The notes under the pieces were generated by a model. The model saw only the letters and a list, made by a program, of their open reading frames with translations. It was not told the origin of the DNA and did not search any database. The position numbers were made by a program, and so were the translations under genes. Of a DNA stretch of 64,000 nt, positions 1 to 8,683 are shown piece after piece. Each line of letters begins with the position of its first letter. Position 1 is the stretch's first letter. The DNA is taken from contig NZ_JADNRC010000002.1 of assembly GCF_015594725.1 (NCBI RefSeq), forward strand, positions 248,001 through 312,000, given 5' to 3'. The stretch comes from Flavobacterium sp. ALJ2. Its GTDB lineage: Bacteria > Bacteroidota > Bacteroidia > Flavobacteriales > Flavobacteriaceae.

Positions 1-1
1 T

Positions 2-319
2 TTGGTTGCTACAAATATGAATATGCGTTTTGAGAGAACAAAAGACATAATTTCTAGTAACTTTGTAAGCATTGATCCTGCATTAGGGTTGGAATTTGGT
101 TATACCAATCTTGTTTTTTTGAGAGCTGGAGTAGGAAATTTTCAAAATGTGACACAATTAGACAATTCTGAAAAAGTAGGCTTCCAACCTAACATCGGAC
201 TTGGTTTTAAATATAAAGGCATTCAAATTGATTATGCTTTAACAGATTTAGGAAATCAAAGTGTTGCTTTATATTCTAATATATTTTCACTTAAAGTGGA
301 TTTAGGCGTATTTAGATAA
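2..319 (+). CDS. C-terminal end of an outer-membrane beta-barrel protein (PorV/PorQ-like), cut by window edge
   Basis: The open frame runs in from the left edge and stops at 317-319, so only about 105 C-terminal residues are present and the first TTG is not a supported start. Alternating polar and hydrophobic strands (YTNLVFLRAGVGNF, IGLGFKYKGIQIDYAL, SLKVDLGVFR) end in an aromatic-basic terminus, as in outer-membrane barrels. The wording of the last strands resembles PorV/PorQ family proteins of Flavobacterium; this is from memory of the family, not a search. It lies outside the polysaccharide locus and on the opposite strand, so it is probably unrelated to it. Confidence 0.55.
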   Translation: MVATNMNMRFERTKDIISSNFVSIDPALGLEFGYTNLVFLRAGVGNFQNVTQLDNSEKVGFQPNIGLGFKYKGIQIDYALTDLGNQSVALYSNIFSLKVDLGVFR

Positions 320-371
320 TAAAAAAATTACATATAAAAAGGGTATTGATAATTCATTTAAAAAAATATTT

Positions 372-1511
372 ATGAAAACGTATTCATCTAAAAAAGCATT
401 CTTGTTGGTATTATTTTTTGCGTTTATCAATAATAGTTTCGGACAAAGCATTTTATTATCTAAGGACTCTAAAGCTAGTGTTTTAACTTGCGGAACTGGC
501 AATGAACCCTACTCTCTTTTTGGCCACACAGCTATTAGAATACAGGATTCTATTAATGCTCTTGATATAGTATATAATTATGGTACTTTCGATTTCAGAA
601 CTCCTAACTTTGTTGCTAAATTTACAAAAGGTGACTTACAATATTATGCTACCGCAAATTCCTATCTCGATTTTATTAATGAATACAACTTTACAAAACG
701 TAGTGTTTACGAACAGGAATTAAATATTTCTGATAATTTAAAGCAAAAATTATTTGATAACTTAAACAAAACCCTGCTTTCTGAAGATAGGTTTTACACT
801 TATAAATTTATTGATAAAAATTGTACTTCTATGGTTGTTGACATTCTTAATAAATCTTTGAATGGAACTGTAATTATAAAAAAAGGAGATACTGATAAAA
901 CGTACAGAACCATTCTTTACCCATATTTTGATGGACATTTTTATGAAAAACTAGGTATCAGCATTATTTTTGGGAAAAAAGTAGATGAGCTTGGAACAAA
1001 AATATTTCTGCCTTTTGAACTAAAGAATAGCTTAAACAAAACAACTTTTCAAAATCACTCTTTAGTTAAACAAAACAAAACTATTCTATCTTTTGACAAA
1101 GAATCAAATCGCTCTTGGTGGAATAATTGGTATACTTACATCATTGTATTAGCATTTATCATCTTCATAAATAAAAGAAGTGTTGATACAATTTATCTTT
1201 TAACAATGGGGTTATTGGGACTGTTTTTTGTCTTTGTTGGTTTTTATTCCTTGCACAAAGAATTAGAATACAATTACAACATCCTATTATTTAGCCCTTT
1301 CTTATTAATTCTTTTGATTCTTAATCTAATGAAAAATAAAAAATGGACTTATCGTTTCTCACTAATTCATATAATTTCACTGATTGCTTATGGGTTATTT
1401 ATGATTAATAAGGCTTCGTTCTTTATCGTTTTACCTTTGATTATAACTAGCGGAGTTGTTCTGGTACGCGTAGCAATCAAGAACAAGAAACCAATCCCTA
1501 TTATCATTTAA
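372..1511 (+). CDS. DUF4105 (Lnb N-terminal-like) periplasmic domain protein with C-terminal membrane segments
   Basis: 379 residues. A signal peptide (about 1-25, ending SFGQS) is followed by a DUF4105 domain: the CGTGNEPYSLFGHTAIRI block near residues 37-54, a YNYGTFDF block and a DKNCTSM block near residue 150. These are hallmarks of the periplasmic domain named after lacto-N-biosidase. The second half holds five hydrophobic segments (about 250-370), so the domain faces the periplasm from the inner membrane. The natural substrate is unknown. It starts 52 bases after the preceding barrel gene and ends exactly against the convergent stop of the sugar transferase at 1512. No TAnnTTTG box is visible in its short upstream gap, so it may be cotranscribed with the barrel gene. 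Confidence 0.85.
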   Translation: MKTYSSKKAFLLVLFFAFINNSFGQSILLSKDSKASVLTCGTGNEPYSLFGHTAIRIQDSINALDIVYNYGTFDFRTPNFVAKFTKGDLQYYATANSYLDFINEYNFTKRSVYEQELNISDNLKQKLFDNLNKTLLSEDRFYTYKFIDKNCTSMVVDILNKSLNGTVIIKKGDTDKTYRTILYPYFDGHFYEKLGISIIFGKKVDELGTKIFLPFELKNSLNKTTFQNHSLVKQNKTILSFDKESNRSWWNNWYTYIIVLAFIIFINKRSVDTIYLLTMGLLGLFFVFVGFYSLHKELEYNYNILLFSPFLLILLILNLMKNKKWTYRFSLIHIISLIAYGLFMINKASFFIVLPLIITSGVVLVRVAIKNKKPIPIII

Positions 1512-2906
1512 TTATTGCCCTCTATAAAATAAAACCGTAGTAATAGTTTTAAAAGTGATACTCATATCAAGAAAAATACTTCTGTGTTTGATATAATACA
1601 AATCGTATTGTAGTTTTATTAAACTTTCTTCTATTGATTCTCCATAGGAGTAATTTACTTGTGCCCATCCCGTAAGACCTGGTTTTATGATATGCCTTGT
1701 TTCATAAAATGGCATAACCTGAGCAATCTCTTTTACAAAAAATGGACGTTCTGGACGTGGACCTATAACTGCCATGTCCCCTTTTATAACGTTAATAAAC
1801 TGAGGCAGTTCATCTATTCTGGATTTACGCATTATTTTCCCAAAAGGGGTCACACGAACATCATTTGTAGCTGCAAAAGCGACTCCTTTTGATTCCGAAT
1901 TCTTTACCATTGTTCGGAATTTATATATTTTGAAAACTGCTCCGTCTTTTCCTATCCTTTCTTGGGTATAAAAAAGTTTTCCTCTATTACCTATACAATT
2001 CCCTATAAAAATAAACGGTATTAAAAACAGCCCAGTTAATAGGCCTAACAAAGAAAAGGCAAATTCAAAAAACCGCACGACCACTAAATATAACTTATTG
2101 CTATTGCTGCGACTAAAAGGAAAAAAGCGATAAAAGTCTCTCGCTATATATTGCACAGGAATACGTTGTGTTTTGCTTTCGTAAACTTGTGTATATTCTC
2201 TTATTATTTTGCCCGACTCAAGTAAATGTAATAATTGCTGATATAAATCTGCAGTAATTCCATCTGTCTTTTGTGATGCTATAACAATTTCAGAAACCCC
2301 CTTTTTGAGAACAAAATCTTCTAGCTCCTCCTTTTTGACTTCTTTTACATACTGATATTCTATCGGATTCTTATTTAAAGTATCTAAATTTACAAATCCA
2401 ATGATTTTATAATTTGGGTCAACATTTTCTAATCCCAAAACTAATTCTTCTAATTGGTCTTGATCACAAATTAAAACTACATTCTGAAAAAAACGATGTG
2501 AGGCAAGGAAATAAACATAGAAGAAACGCCAGAATAGAATAACAAAAAGTATAGTCAAATAAAATATAATTATCGAAATTCGTTGTTTAGGTAATTCAGG
2601 TGATAAAACAGGAGTCAACAAATAAACCAAAACTGTAGTCGAAACAGCAATAACAGTACTTTTAAGAATTTGAAACTGATTACTTGCTACTTGCAAATTA
2701 TACATCTCAAAAATAGATCCAAAAACATTAAGATACAATACTAATACAATTGCTCCATGATAATTAGTACTTGAAATATTAAAATAATGATAATCAAATA
2801 CCTGACCTAGAAGATACAAAGAGCCCAAAACAAAAAAAGAGTCAAAAAACCGCAGAATGACTTTTCGCTCTGATATTTCAAAATGGATTTTATTTTTTTT
2901 GGGCAT
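1512..2906 (-). CDS. Polyprenyl-phosphate sugar phosphotransferase (WcaJ/PglC-type initiating transferase)
   Basis: 464 residues. Four N-terminal membrane segments (about 20-140) are followed by a nucleotide-binding-like middle, a further membrane segment (about 275-303) and the bacterial sugar transferase domain. Signature blocks are YTQERIGKDGAVFKIYKFR from 313, DELPQF..VIKGDMAVIGPRPE at 365-386 and PGLTGWAQV at 409-417. Members move a sugar-1-phosphate (often glucose or galactose) from UDP-sugar to undecaprenyl phosphate, the first step of repeat-unit assembly. It is the last gene of the locus. A TACATTTG box lies 59 bases upstream, so it may also have its own promoter. The WecA-like enzyme at 37095 is a second initiating transferase of a different family. 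Confidence 0.93.
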   Translation of the reverse strand: MPKKNKIHFEISERKVILRFFDSFFVLGSLYLLGQVFDYHYFNISSTNYHGAIVLVLYLNVFGSIFEMYNLQVASNQFQILKSTVIAVSTTVLVYLLTPVLSPELPKQRISIIIFYLTILFVILFWRFFYVYFLASHRFFQNVVLICDQDQLEELVLGLENVDPNYKIIGFVNLDTLNKNPIEYQYVKEVKKEELEDFVLKKGVSEIVIASQKTDGITADLYQQLLHLLESGKIIREYTQVYESKTQRIPVQYIARDFYRFFPFSRSNSNKLYLVVVRFFEFAFSLLGLLTGLFLIPFIFIGNCIGNRGKLFYTQERIGKDGAVFKIYKFRTMVKNSESKGVAFAATNDVRVTPFGKIMRKSRIDELPQFINVIKGDMAVIGPRPERPFFVKEIAQVMPFYETRHIIKPGLTGWAQVNYSYGESIEESLIKLQYDLYYIKHRSIFLDMSITFKTITTVLFYRGQ

Positions 2907-2964
2907 TTAAACTGTATCGGTTAAGTTATACGATTAAATTTGGGGAAATTTAAAATTACTTGAA

Positions 2965-2972
2965 CAAATGTA
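2965..2972 (-). promoter_or_regulatory. Candidate Bacteroidota -7 box (TACATTTG)
   Basis: On the minus strand TACATTTG matches the TAnnTTTG consensus of Bacteroidota sigma-ABfr promoters, 59 bases ahead of the start of the sugar transferase at 2906. No TTG-type -33 element stands at the expected 19-21 base spacing, so this is only a half-match in AT-rich DNA. Confidence 0.35.
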
Positions 2973-2997
2973 TTATAAAATTAATAATCAGGCCGTA

Positions 2998-4356
2998 TTA
3001 ATCAACAATACTATTTGTTTTTACATAATTATCTGTTTTATTCTTAATTATAGTAATCAAAGTTAATGCATATACAAATGCGGGTGCAGCAGTTCGCATT
3101 GCAGCATGATTAATTGTTAAAAGCCAAAAAGCATAAAATGATAGAAAATACAAATTACTTCGATTATTATAATACATTACAAAAGGCATTATAAAAAGTA
3201 TTAGCAATCCTACTATCCCGAGCACACCGTGTTCACTTATCATACGTGTTATTTCGTTATGTGAAGCCACATCTACTCCAAAGACCTTTTTTCTATACTC
3301 TTTTCCCAACCCTGCTCCAACTCCTAGTATTGGATTATCCAAAAAGGTTTTAAGTTCAAACTCTATAATTACTTCTCTACCCCCTAATCTATCTTTTTTT
3401 ACTCTTCCAGCTGCATCTTGATTAGCATAACGCTTTTCTATTAACCCAGCAGTTTGCATAGAAGTATATGTCCAAATTCCTACTCCCATAACAGCCGTAA
3501 TAACAAATACCATAGCTAGCTTTCCTTTTATTTCTCTACTTGAATGAAGATATAGCAACAATAACAATATAGCAATCATAACTACTCCTGTTATTACTCC
3601 TCCTCTGGAGAAAGTTACAATAGCTCGATAACTAATAACTAAAAGTAATATTCCGTTTAAAATCAACATTTTTTTTGATTTCGAAAAGAGAATTAATTGA
3701 GTAAAAAACACAAACATCCCTAATCCTAATACAGTTGAAACCTGATTAGGTCCAAATCCTCCTGAAGTCTCAAAGTTAGACTGAGTACCTGTAATTACAC
3801 TTTGTACACTAGGATTATACAAAAATAAATAAGCAGTTGTTGATACAATTGGCAATCCCATTACAAGAACTATATTCTGTAATTCTGAGAAACTAATATT
3901 TCGATTAAGATTGTATATAGCACAAAAGGCTAAACAAAAAGGCCCTGATAAATTAAAGAATAAAGCTTTTTTTACATCTACTGATAAAATATCAGTAGTA
4001 GCTGTTACCAGAATACTAGGAATTAATAATATCAAAAAAAACCAATATACAAATGAGTTAATTGTAAAACTGCTATAAATCATCCCCATCAGCATAAAAA
4101 AAACAATACTTAACTTGACATATTCATTATTAAAATTCCCTCCTGTCATTCTTAAAAAAACCTCAACTCCTACCATATATGCAGCAACTAAAAGCACTTC
4201 GTTGTTTTTATTCTTTGTTTTATACACAATATAAAAACCAAATATTGGTATCAAAAGAGCATAAATTTTTGACAAAAAAGGTACCACAAAAATTGCTAAA
4301 GCAATTAAAGCATGTATTAAAAGAATATAGCCATAGGTTAATGGATTGTTTTTCAT
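2998..4356 (-). CDS. O-antigen ligase / polymerase family membrane protein (WaaL/Wzy-like)
   Basis: 452 residues with about ten to twelve hydrophobic segments. The Wzy_C/O-antigen ligase region includes GGFGPNQVSTVLGLG near 200, SRGG near 253 and the periplasmic loop with LDNPILGVGAGLG and SHNEITRMISEHGVLG. The SHNEI..EHG pattern is typical of this family, whose members join lipid-linked glycan to an acceptor or polymerise it. It sits between a GT4 gene (5 base gap) and the WcaJ-type transferase. Ligase and polymerase cannot be told apart by sequence. Because the window also has two EpsG-like polymerases, a ligase or protein-glycosylation role is plausible, but that is inference. Confidence 0.85.
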   Translation of the reverse strand: MKNNPLTYGYILLIHALIALAIFVVPFLSKIYALLIPIFGFYIVYKTKNKNNEVLLVAAYMVGVEVFLRMTGGNFNNEYVKLSIVFFMLMGMIYSSFTINSFVYWFFLILLIPSILVTATTDILSVDVKKALFFNLSGPFCLAFCAIYNLNRNISFSELQNIVLVMGLPIVSTTAYLFLYNPSVQSVITGTQSNFETSGGFGPNQVSTVLGLGMFVFFTQLILFSKSKKMLILNGILLLVISYRAIVTFSRGGVITGVVMIAILLLLLYLHSSREIKGKLAMVFVITAVMGVGIWTYTSMQTAGLIEKRYANQDAAGRVKKDRLGGREVIIEFELKTFLDNPILGVGAGLGKEYRKKVFGVDVASHNEITRMISEHGVLGIVGLLILFIMPFVMYYNNRSNLYFLSFYAFWLLTINHAAMRTAAPAFVYALTLITIIKNKTDNYVKTNSIVD

Positions 4357-4360
4357 TAAT

Positions 4361-5461
4361 TTAAATATGTTTTGAAGGAGTAAAATTAATCAAATAGTTT
4401 AACCACGAAATATAATCTCTTACAATCGATTCTCTACTGTAATTCAAATTCACCATCTTATTTAATTCAGACCCCATCGTTATTCTTAATTTTTCATCTC
4501 TAATTAATTTTTGAATCGAATGTGAAAATTGATTTATATTATTTGATTCAACAATTAATCCTTCTTTTTCTGAAATAATTATAGTAGAAATTTCTCCAAC
4601 ATTAGTTGCCACAACTGGTAATTTGGACAATCCATATTCTAGGATTGCTAATGGAAGTCCTTCTGATATAGAAGGCAACACAGCTATATCACATTGTTTT
4701 AATATGGAGGCAACATTGTTTACTGTTCCGTAAAAAAAAATATTTTCATATAATCTTAAATCTCTAATCAGCCTCTTAAGTTCTTTAGAATGGTCATCTA
4801 AAAAATCTTTTCCAAATAAATGAAAAGTCCAATCTGGGTATTCCTTTCTAATTATATTGGCTACTTTAATTAATAATTCATGATTTTTTTGTGGACGCAA
4901 ATTCGCTACGCAAACAATTCTTTTTCCTTCCTCCCCATTTAATAATAACTCTTCATCTAAACCTGTTATTTCATGAACAAAATTTGGAAAATAAATAATA
5001 TTTTCACACCACAGATAAGATTCTGCCCAATTTTTCAAGGCAGAACTTACTGCTATGCTACCTTCAAAAAAAAGAGAACCAAACTTTAATGCAAAATTTC
5101 TTCTAGATTTTAAATCCTGAGAAATACCATAATGATCATGCCAAATTATTTTTATTTTTGGCAAAGTCAACTTTACTAAAAGTGCGATAAAGAAAGAAGA
5201 ACTATGCGCATGAATTATATTTACTTTGTTGTTATTTATATATCTACGTAATTTAAAAATAGCTTTAAAATCTATTCTCTTCTTTTTATTCAAGAATAAG
5301 TACGAAACTTTCTTATCTATTTGGCTTACTAGTAATCCTTCTTTCCGAGAAGCGATTAAACCCGAAAATTCTATTTTCTCAGATAATGCATTAGCATAAT
5401 TAACTGCCATGCGTTCTGCTCCACCCGCTTCTAAAGAGTCTATAATTTGTACAATTCTCAT
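4361..5461 (-). CDS. Glycosyltransferase family 4
   Basis: 366 residues, GT-B fold. The N-terminal block VQIIDSLEAGGAERMAVNYA is the acceptor-side signature of GT4 enzymes. The middle carries VCVANLRPQKNHELLI, and the donor site has the EX7E motif in SEGLPLAILE with VVATNVGE after it. These retaining enzymes use nucleotide sugars at the cytoplasmic face of the inner membrane. The start overlaps the next upstream gene's stop by four bases (ATGA), so it is translationally coupled in a run of GT4 genes. Sugar specificity cannot be read from sequence. Confidence 0.9.
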   Translation of the reverse strand: MRIVQIIDSLEAGGAERMAVNYANALSEKIEFSGLIASRKEGLLVSQIDKKVSYLFLNKKKRIDFKAIFKLRRYINNNKVNIIHAHSSSFFIALLVKLTLPKIKIIWHDHYGISQDLKSRRNFALKFGSLFFEGSIAVSSALKNWAESYLWCENIIYFPNFVHEITGLDEELLLNGEEGKRIVCVANLRPQKNHELLIKVANIIRKEYPDWTFHLFGKDFLDDHSKELKRLIRDLRLYENIFFYGTVNNVASILKQCDIAVLPSISEGLPLAILEYGLSKLPVVATNVGEISTIIISEKEGLIVESNNINQFSHSIQKLIRDEKLRITMGSELNKMVNLNYSRESIVRDYISWLNYLINFTPSKHI

Positions 5462-6576
5462 TTTACTAAAAGCTTTTTAATTTCAGTTTCAAGAATATCT
5501 ATAGTATAATTTCGAGACCATTCTACAGCTAATTTACTTTTAGTGAAAAATATTTTTTCGCATTCTAGTATTTCACTTAATTTACTTTCATCTTCCTCTA
5601 AGTCCATTTCCAACATAATACCCCTATTACCATAATCAAGCATAAAAGGAATACAAGAAATTTTACTGGCAACTGGAATACATCCCCAAAACATTCCTTC
5701 TGCGAGTGCTTTTGGCCAACCTTCACTTTTAGAAGGCAAGATTACAAAATGATTTTTTTGATATGCTTTTTTTAATGTTTCATGATTTTGATTTCCCTGT
5801 AAAACAATATGATTCCCTAGTTGATTATTTTGAATATACTTCTCTAGAACACCTCTTTCAATTCCTTCTCCATATAAATCTAAAGTTGCCTTATATCCAT
5901 TTGCTATTAATTTTTGAACTAATTTTATAGCATACATTGGATTTTTACCTACAACTAAGCTGCCTACAAAAACGAATGCTATAGTTTCATTAAAATCAGG
6001 CTTTTGAATAATTTCTTTTTCGGTTTCAGAATAAGTAGCAGTAAAAAAGGGCAGAATGTTTTTAGATTGATTTTCCCATTCTCCATAAACCAAAACTTTT
6101 ATGTTTCGGGTTAAAAAAGTGTTATTCAAAATATATTTTTGCAATTTATATGTCCATGGTTGCACACTCACTGGATCCCAATTACCTGCATATTTAGCTG
6201 TTTTTTGTTTATTGGGGAAGAATATCTGAACAAAGCAACCTAATAAACCAATGTTCCCTGGGCAACGCAAATGAATGTGATCTGCATCTTTCATAGCCAA
6301 AAATATTTGCCAAAAAAGCACTGGTAGTTTAAAAAAAGAAATTAAACTATCTTTAAAACTGGTAAAATTAATATTGGATACTTTTCTAAAATCTATTTTA
6401 TCATGCTTGTATACAAAATCAATTATGGTTGGTTCCTGCTTTAAAAATGGCCCCACAACAATCACTTCATCTACATGTTTTAACCAAATATTCATCTCAC
6501 GAACGTAAGGGGCATAACCAAAATATTGATCTTTATTTTGACGATGAACAACATGGGTTATAATCACTAATTTCAT
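5458..6576 (-). CDS. Glycosyltransferase family 4
   Basis: 372 residues, GT-B type. The N-terminal half (IITHVVHRQNKDQYFGYAPYVREMNIW) is unlike its neighbours. The C-terminal half is typical: AFVFVGSLVVGKNPMYAIKL near 200 and the EX7E donor motif in SEGWPKALAE, followed by GCIPVASKI. It overlaps both neighbours by four bases. It probably adds one residue of the repeat unit; donor and acceptor are unknown. Confidence 0.88.
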   Translation of the reverse strand: MKLVIITHVVHRQNKDQYFGYAPYVREMNIWLKHVDEVIVVGPFLKQEPTIIDFVYKHDKIDFRKVSNINFTSFKDSLISFFKLPVLFWQIFLAMKDADHIHLRCPGNIGLLGCFVQIFFPNKQKTAKYAGNWDPVSVQPWTYKLQKYILNNTFLTRNIKVLVYGEWENQSKNILPFFTATYSETEKEIIQKPDFNETIAFVFVGSLVVGKNPMYAIKLVQKLIANGYKATLDLYGEGIERGVLEKYIQNNQLGNHIVLQGNQNHETLKKAYQKNHFVILPSKSEGWPKALAEGMFWGCIPVASKISCIPFMLDYGNRGIMLEMDLEEDESKLSEILECEKIFFTKSKLAVEWSRNYTIDILETEIKKLLVK

Positions 6577-7682
6577 TGGAATATTTGATTCGAAAAATTA
6601 ATACAATACTTTTCCATACTGAACTTTGTTAAATAAGTGTTTCTAGCATTTATGGCCATTTGCGGCTGTTGCTCAAAGTTTCTTTCAACTTTTTCGAATA
6701 ACAGAACCATCGATTTAGTATTAGAATCAAACTTAAAACATTCTCTCCCTTCTTCTAAAGAATGTGCCAATCCTGTTGTATTTGACACCAACAGTGGCGT
6801 TTTATTCATCATCGATTCAATCCCCACCATATTCAGAGCATCCATCTTTGAGGGTATTATCGTAAAGTGAGCTTCCGATAGATAGTCATCCACATCATCA
6901 TAAGAAAGTCCGCCAAAGAAAGTTATTGTACTTTCATTATCAATCATTTTTTTAATTGCCTGCTCCTGACTTCCAGTACCTGCAATATTTAAAACTATAT
7001 TTGAAAATTTATTTCCTTTTCTATAAATTTTAAATGCTTCTATAAGTTCTACGATCCCTTTTGAGGGATCTAATCGACCCAAATAAGAGATTACAATTTT
7101 ATTTTTATCTTGATTATTGCTTTTTTGAAACCTATCTTTCATCGGATTCAAAATGACTAATCCTTTTTTAGAATAATAATTATTTTCTAAATCTTTTTTA
7201 GCTAATTCTGATGGGCAAACAATTACATCACAAAACAGTTTATAAAATATTTTTTTCCTAAGAAATAAAAATGTTCTTTTCAATGATGTTCTCTTCTGAT
7301 CTAATATGATTTGTTGTACCAAAGTATGATAATAACTAAATGTCTTAACCTTATTTATTGAGATTAATTTTGATATTCCGATAGTGATATTGGCTCCAAC
7401 AAAATGACCAATTACAACATCTGGCTTATATTTAAAATAAAGCTTAGAGAACCAAAGAGCATCTTTTATAGAAGTTGGCCTCTTTTCAGAAGGCCAGGAA
7501 CAAATTATTATTTCTCCTTTTCCTTTATTAATTATCTTGCTTTCATCAAAAAATGGTTTATGTGAAATAAAAACAACTCTATTCCCTAAATCGGCTAAGT
7601 GGTGAGCTAAATAATAACTCATTGATGCAAATGAATCTTTGGTATAATTATGTGCTATTAAGATCGTTTTTATATCTGCCAT
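6573..7682 (-). CDS. Glycosyltransferase family 4 with altered EX7E motif
   Basis: 369 residues. The GT-B fold shows in TILIAHNYTKDSFASMSYYLAHHLADLG at the N-terminus (read as separate short blocks), ISYLGRLDPSKGIVELIEAF in the middle and SKMDALNMVGIESMMNKTPLLVSNTTG at the donor site. The first glutamate of EX7E is aspartate here (DALNMVGIE), a tolerated but less common state. It overlaps the downstream GT4 gene by four bases and lies two bases from the GT2 gene upstream. Donor sugar unknown. Confidence 0.88.
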   Translation of the reverse strand: MADIKTILIAHNYTKDSFASMSYYLAHHLADLGNRVVFISHKPFFDESKIINKGKGEIIICSWPSEKRPTSIKDALWFSKLYFKYKPDVVIGHFVGANITIGISKLISINKVKTFSYYHTLVQQIILDQKRTSLKRTFLFLRKKIFYKLFCDVIVCPSELAKKDLENNYYSKKGLVILNPMKDRFQKSNNQDKNKIVISYLGRLDPSKGIVELIEAFKIYRKGNKFSNIVLNIAGTGSQEQAIKKMIDNESTITFFGGLSYDDVDDYLSEAHFTIIPSKMDALNMVGIESMMNKTPLLVSNTTGLAHSLEEGRECFKFDSNTKSMVLLFEKVERNFEQQPQMAINARNTYLTKFSMEKYCINFSNQIFQ

Positions 7683-7684
7683 AA

Positions 7685-8683
7685 TTATCCTTGTTTCGGT
7701 TTATTGAATACTAAACTCCACCAACCAATCGTTCTTCCTATTGCTTCTGTCAAAGCTTCTTTTTTATTATTAGAAGTAAGAACATTGCTAAATCTGATGA
7801 ATGTAAGCAAAATAGTTATAACATTCCATTTTAAACTATCTATAAAAATTGGATTTGGATTTTTGACTCTCCATACATACCAGCCATTTCTGACAACCAT
7901 TTTCCCATACCGATATTGGTTAGGTCTTCCAGACTCTGCATGAAAATGTCCTAATTTTGCGGTAGTGTTTAAATATAATTTTCCTGTTTTCGAAACCCTT
8001 AATGTAAAATCGGCATCTTCATACAAACCATATCCTTCAAAATATGTAGAGAAAGAAAGTGTATTAAAAATTGATTTTTTAAAAGACGAAACTCCTCCCA
8101 TCAATTGTTCTACCTGATATGTTTTCCCACTTGGTGGCAAAAAACCAACGCTTCTTCCATGCGAAAAGGATGGAGAAAAACCTGGCCGACAATTACTATC
8201 TAAATTAAGTTTTTTTCTTAAAACAAAACGGCTTCCATCTTTGCGTTTCCATCCATCAAAACAAAATTCATTGATTTTAGGAATATAGCTATCTGTTACT
8301 TTCTCCCATTTTATTTCATTACAAATATATCCTCCAACTCCCAAGGCTTCAGGAAAAGTTTCATACGTTTTTAATAAATTTTCAAAATAATCAGATTCTA
8401 AAACGGTGTCATCATCCAAAAAACAAACAATTTCGACAGCATCATTTACTTTATTAATTCCAAAATTTCTTTGTTTGGTAAGTCCTCTGTTTTCATCATC
8501 AACCAATAAATATTTTAAGTTTTCAAAATAATATTTGTTTAAAATAAATTCTGTTTTATTATTTGTGGAACCGTCAATAATTAAAATCTCATCTGGATAT
8601 AATGTCTGTAGCTGAACGGATCGCAATAATTTCAGCAAAGGCTCTGGACGCATATAAGTACAAATGATTAAAGAAAACTTCAT
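7685..8683 (-). CDS. Glycosyltransferase family 2
   Basis: 332 residues, GT-A fold. The N-terminus has FSLIICTYMRPEPLLKLL and EILIIDGSTNN; the metal-binding site is CFLDDDTVLE near 90-100. A second acidic block, FEGYGLYEDADFTLRV near 215, fits the ED catalytic-base motif of inverting GT2 enzymes. It overlaps the next upstream gene by four bases (8680-8683). Specificity unknown. Confidence 0.9.
   Translation of the reverse strand: MKFSLIICTYMRPEPLLKLLRSVQLQTLYPDEILIIDGSTNNKTEFILNKYYFENLKYLLVDDENRGLTKQRNFGINKVNDAVEIVCFLDDDTVLESDYFENLLKTYETFPEALGVGGYICNEIKWEKVTDSYIPKINEFCFDGWKRKDGSRFVLRKKLNLDSNCRPGFSPSFSHGRSVGFLPPSGKTYQVEQLMGGVSSFKKSIFNTLSFSTYFEGYGLYEDADFTLRVSKTGKLYLNTTAKLGHFHAESGRPNQYRYGKMVVRNGWYVWRVKNPNPIFIDSLKWNVITILLTFIRFSNVLTSNNKKEALTEAIGRTIGWWSLVFNKPKQG

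Noticed and set aside
1659..1892. Plus-strand open frame inside the sugar transferase gene
   Set aside because: It is antisense to conserved sugar-transferase motifs and has no recognisable domain, so it is a shadow frame; the same holds for the other short plus-strand frames across the locus.
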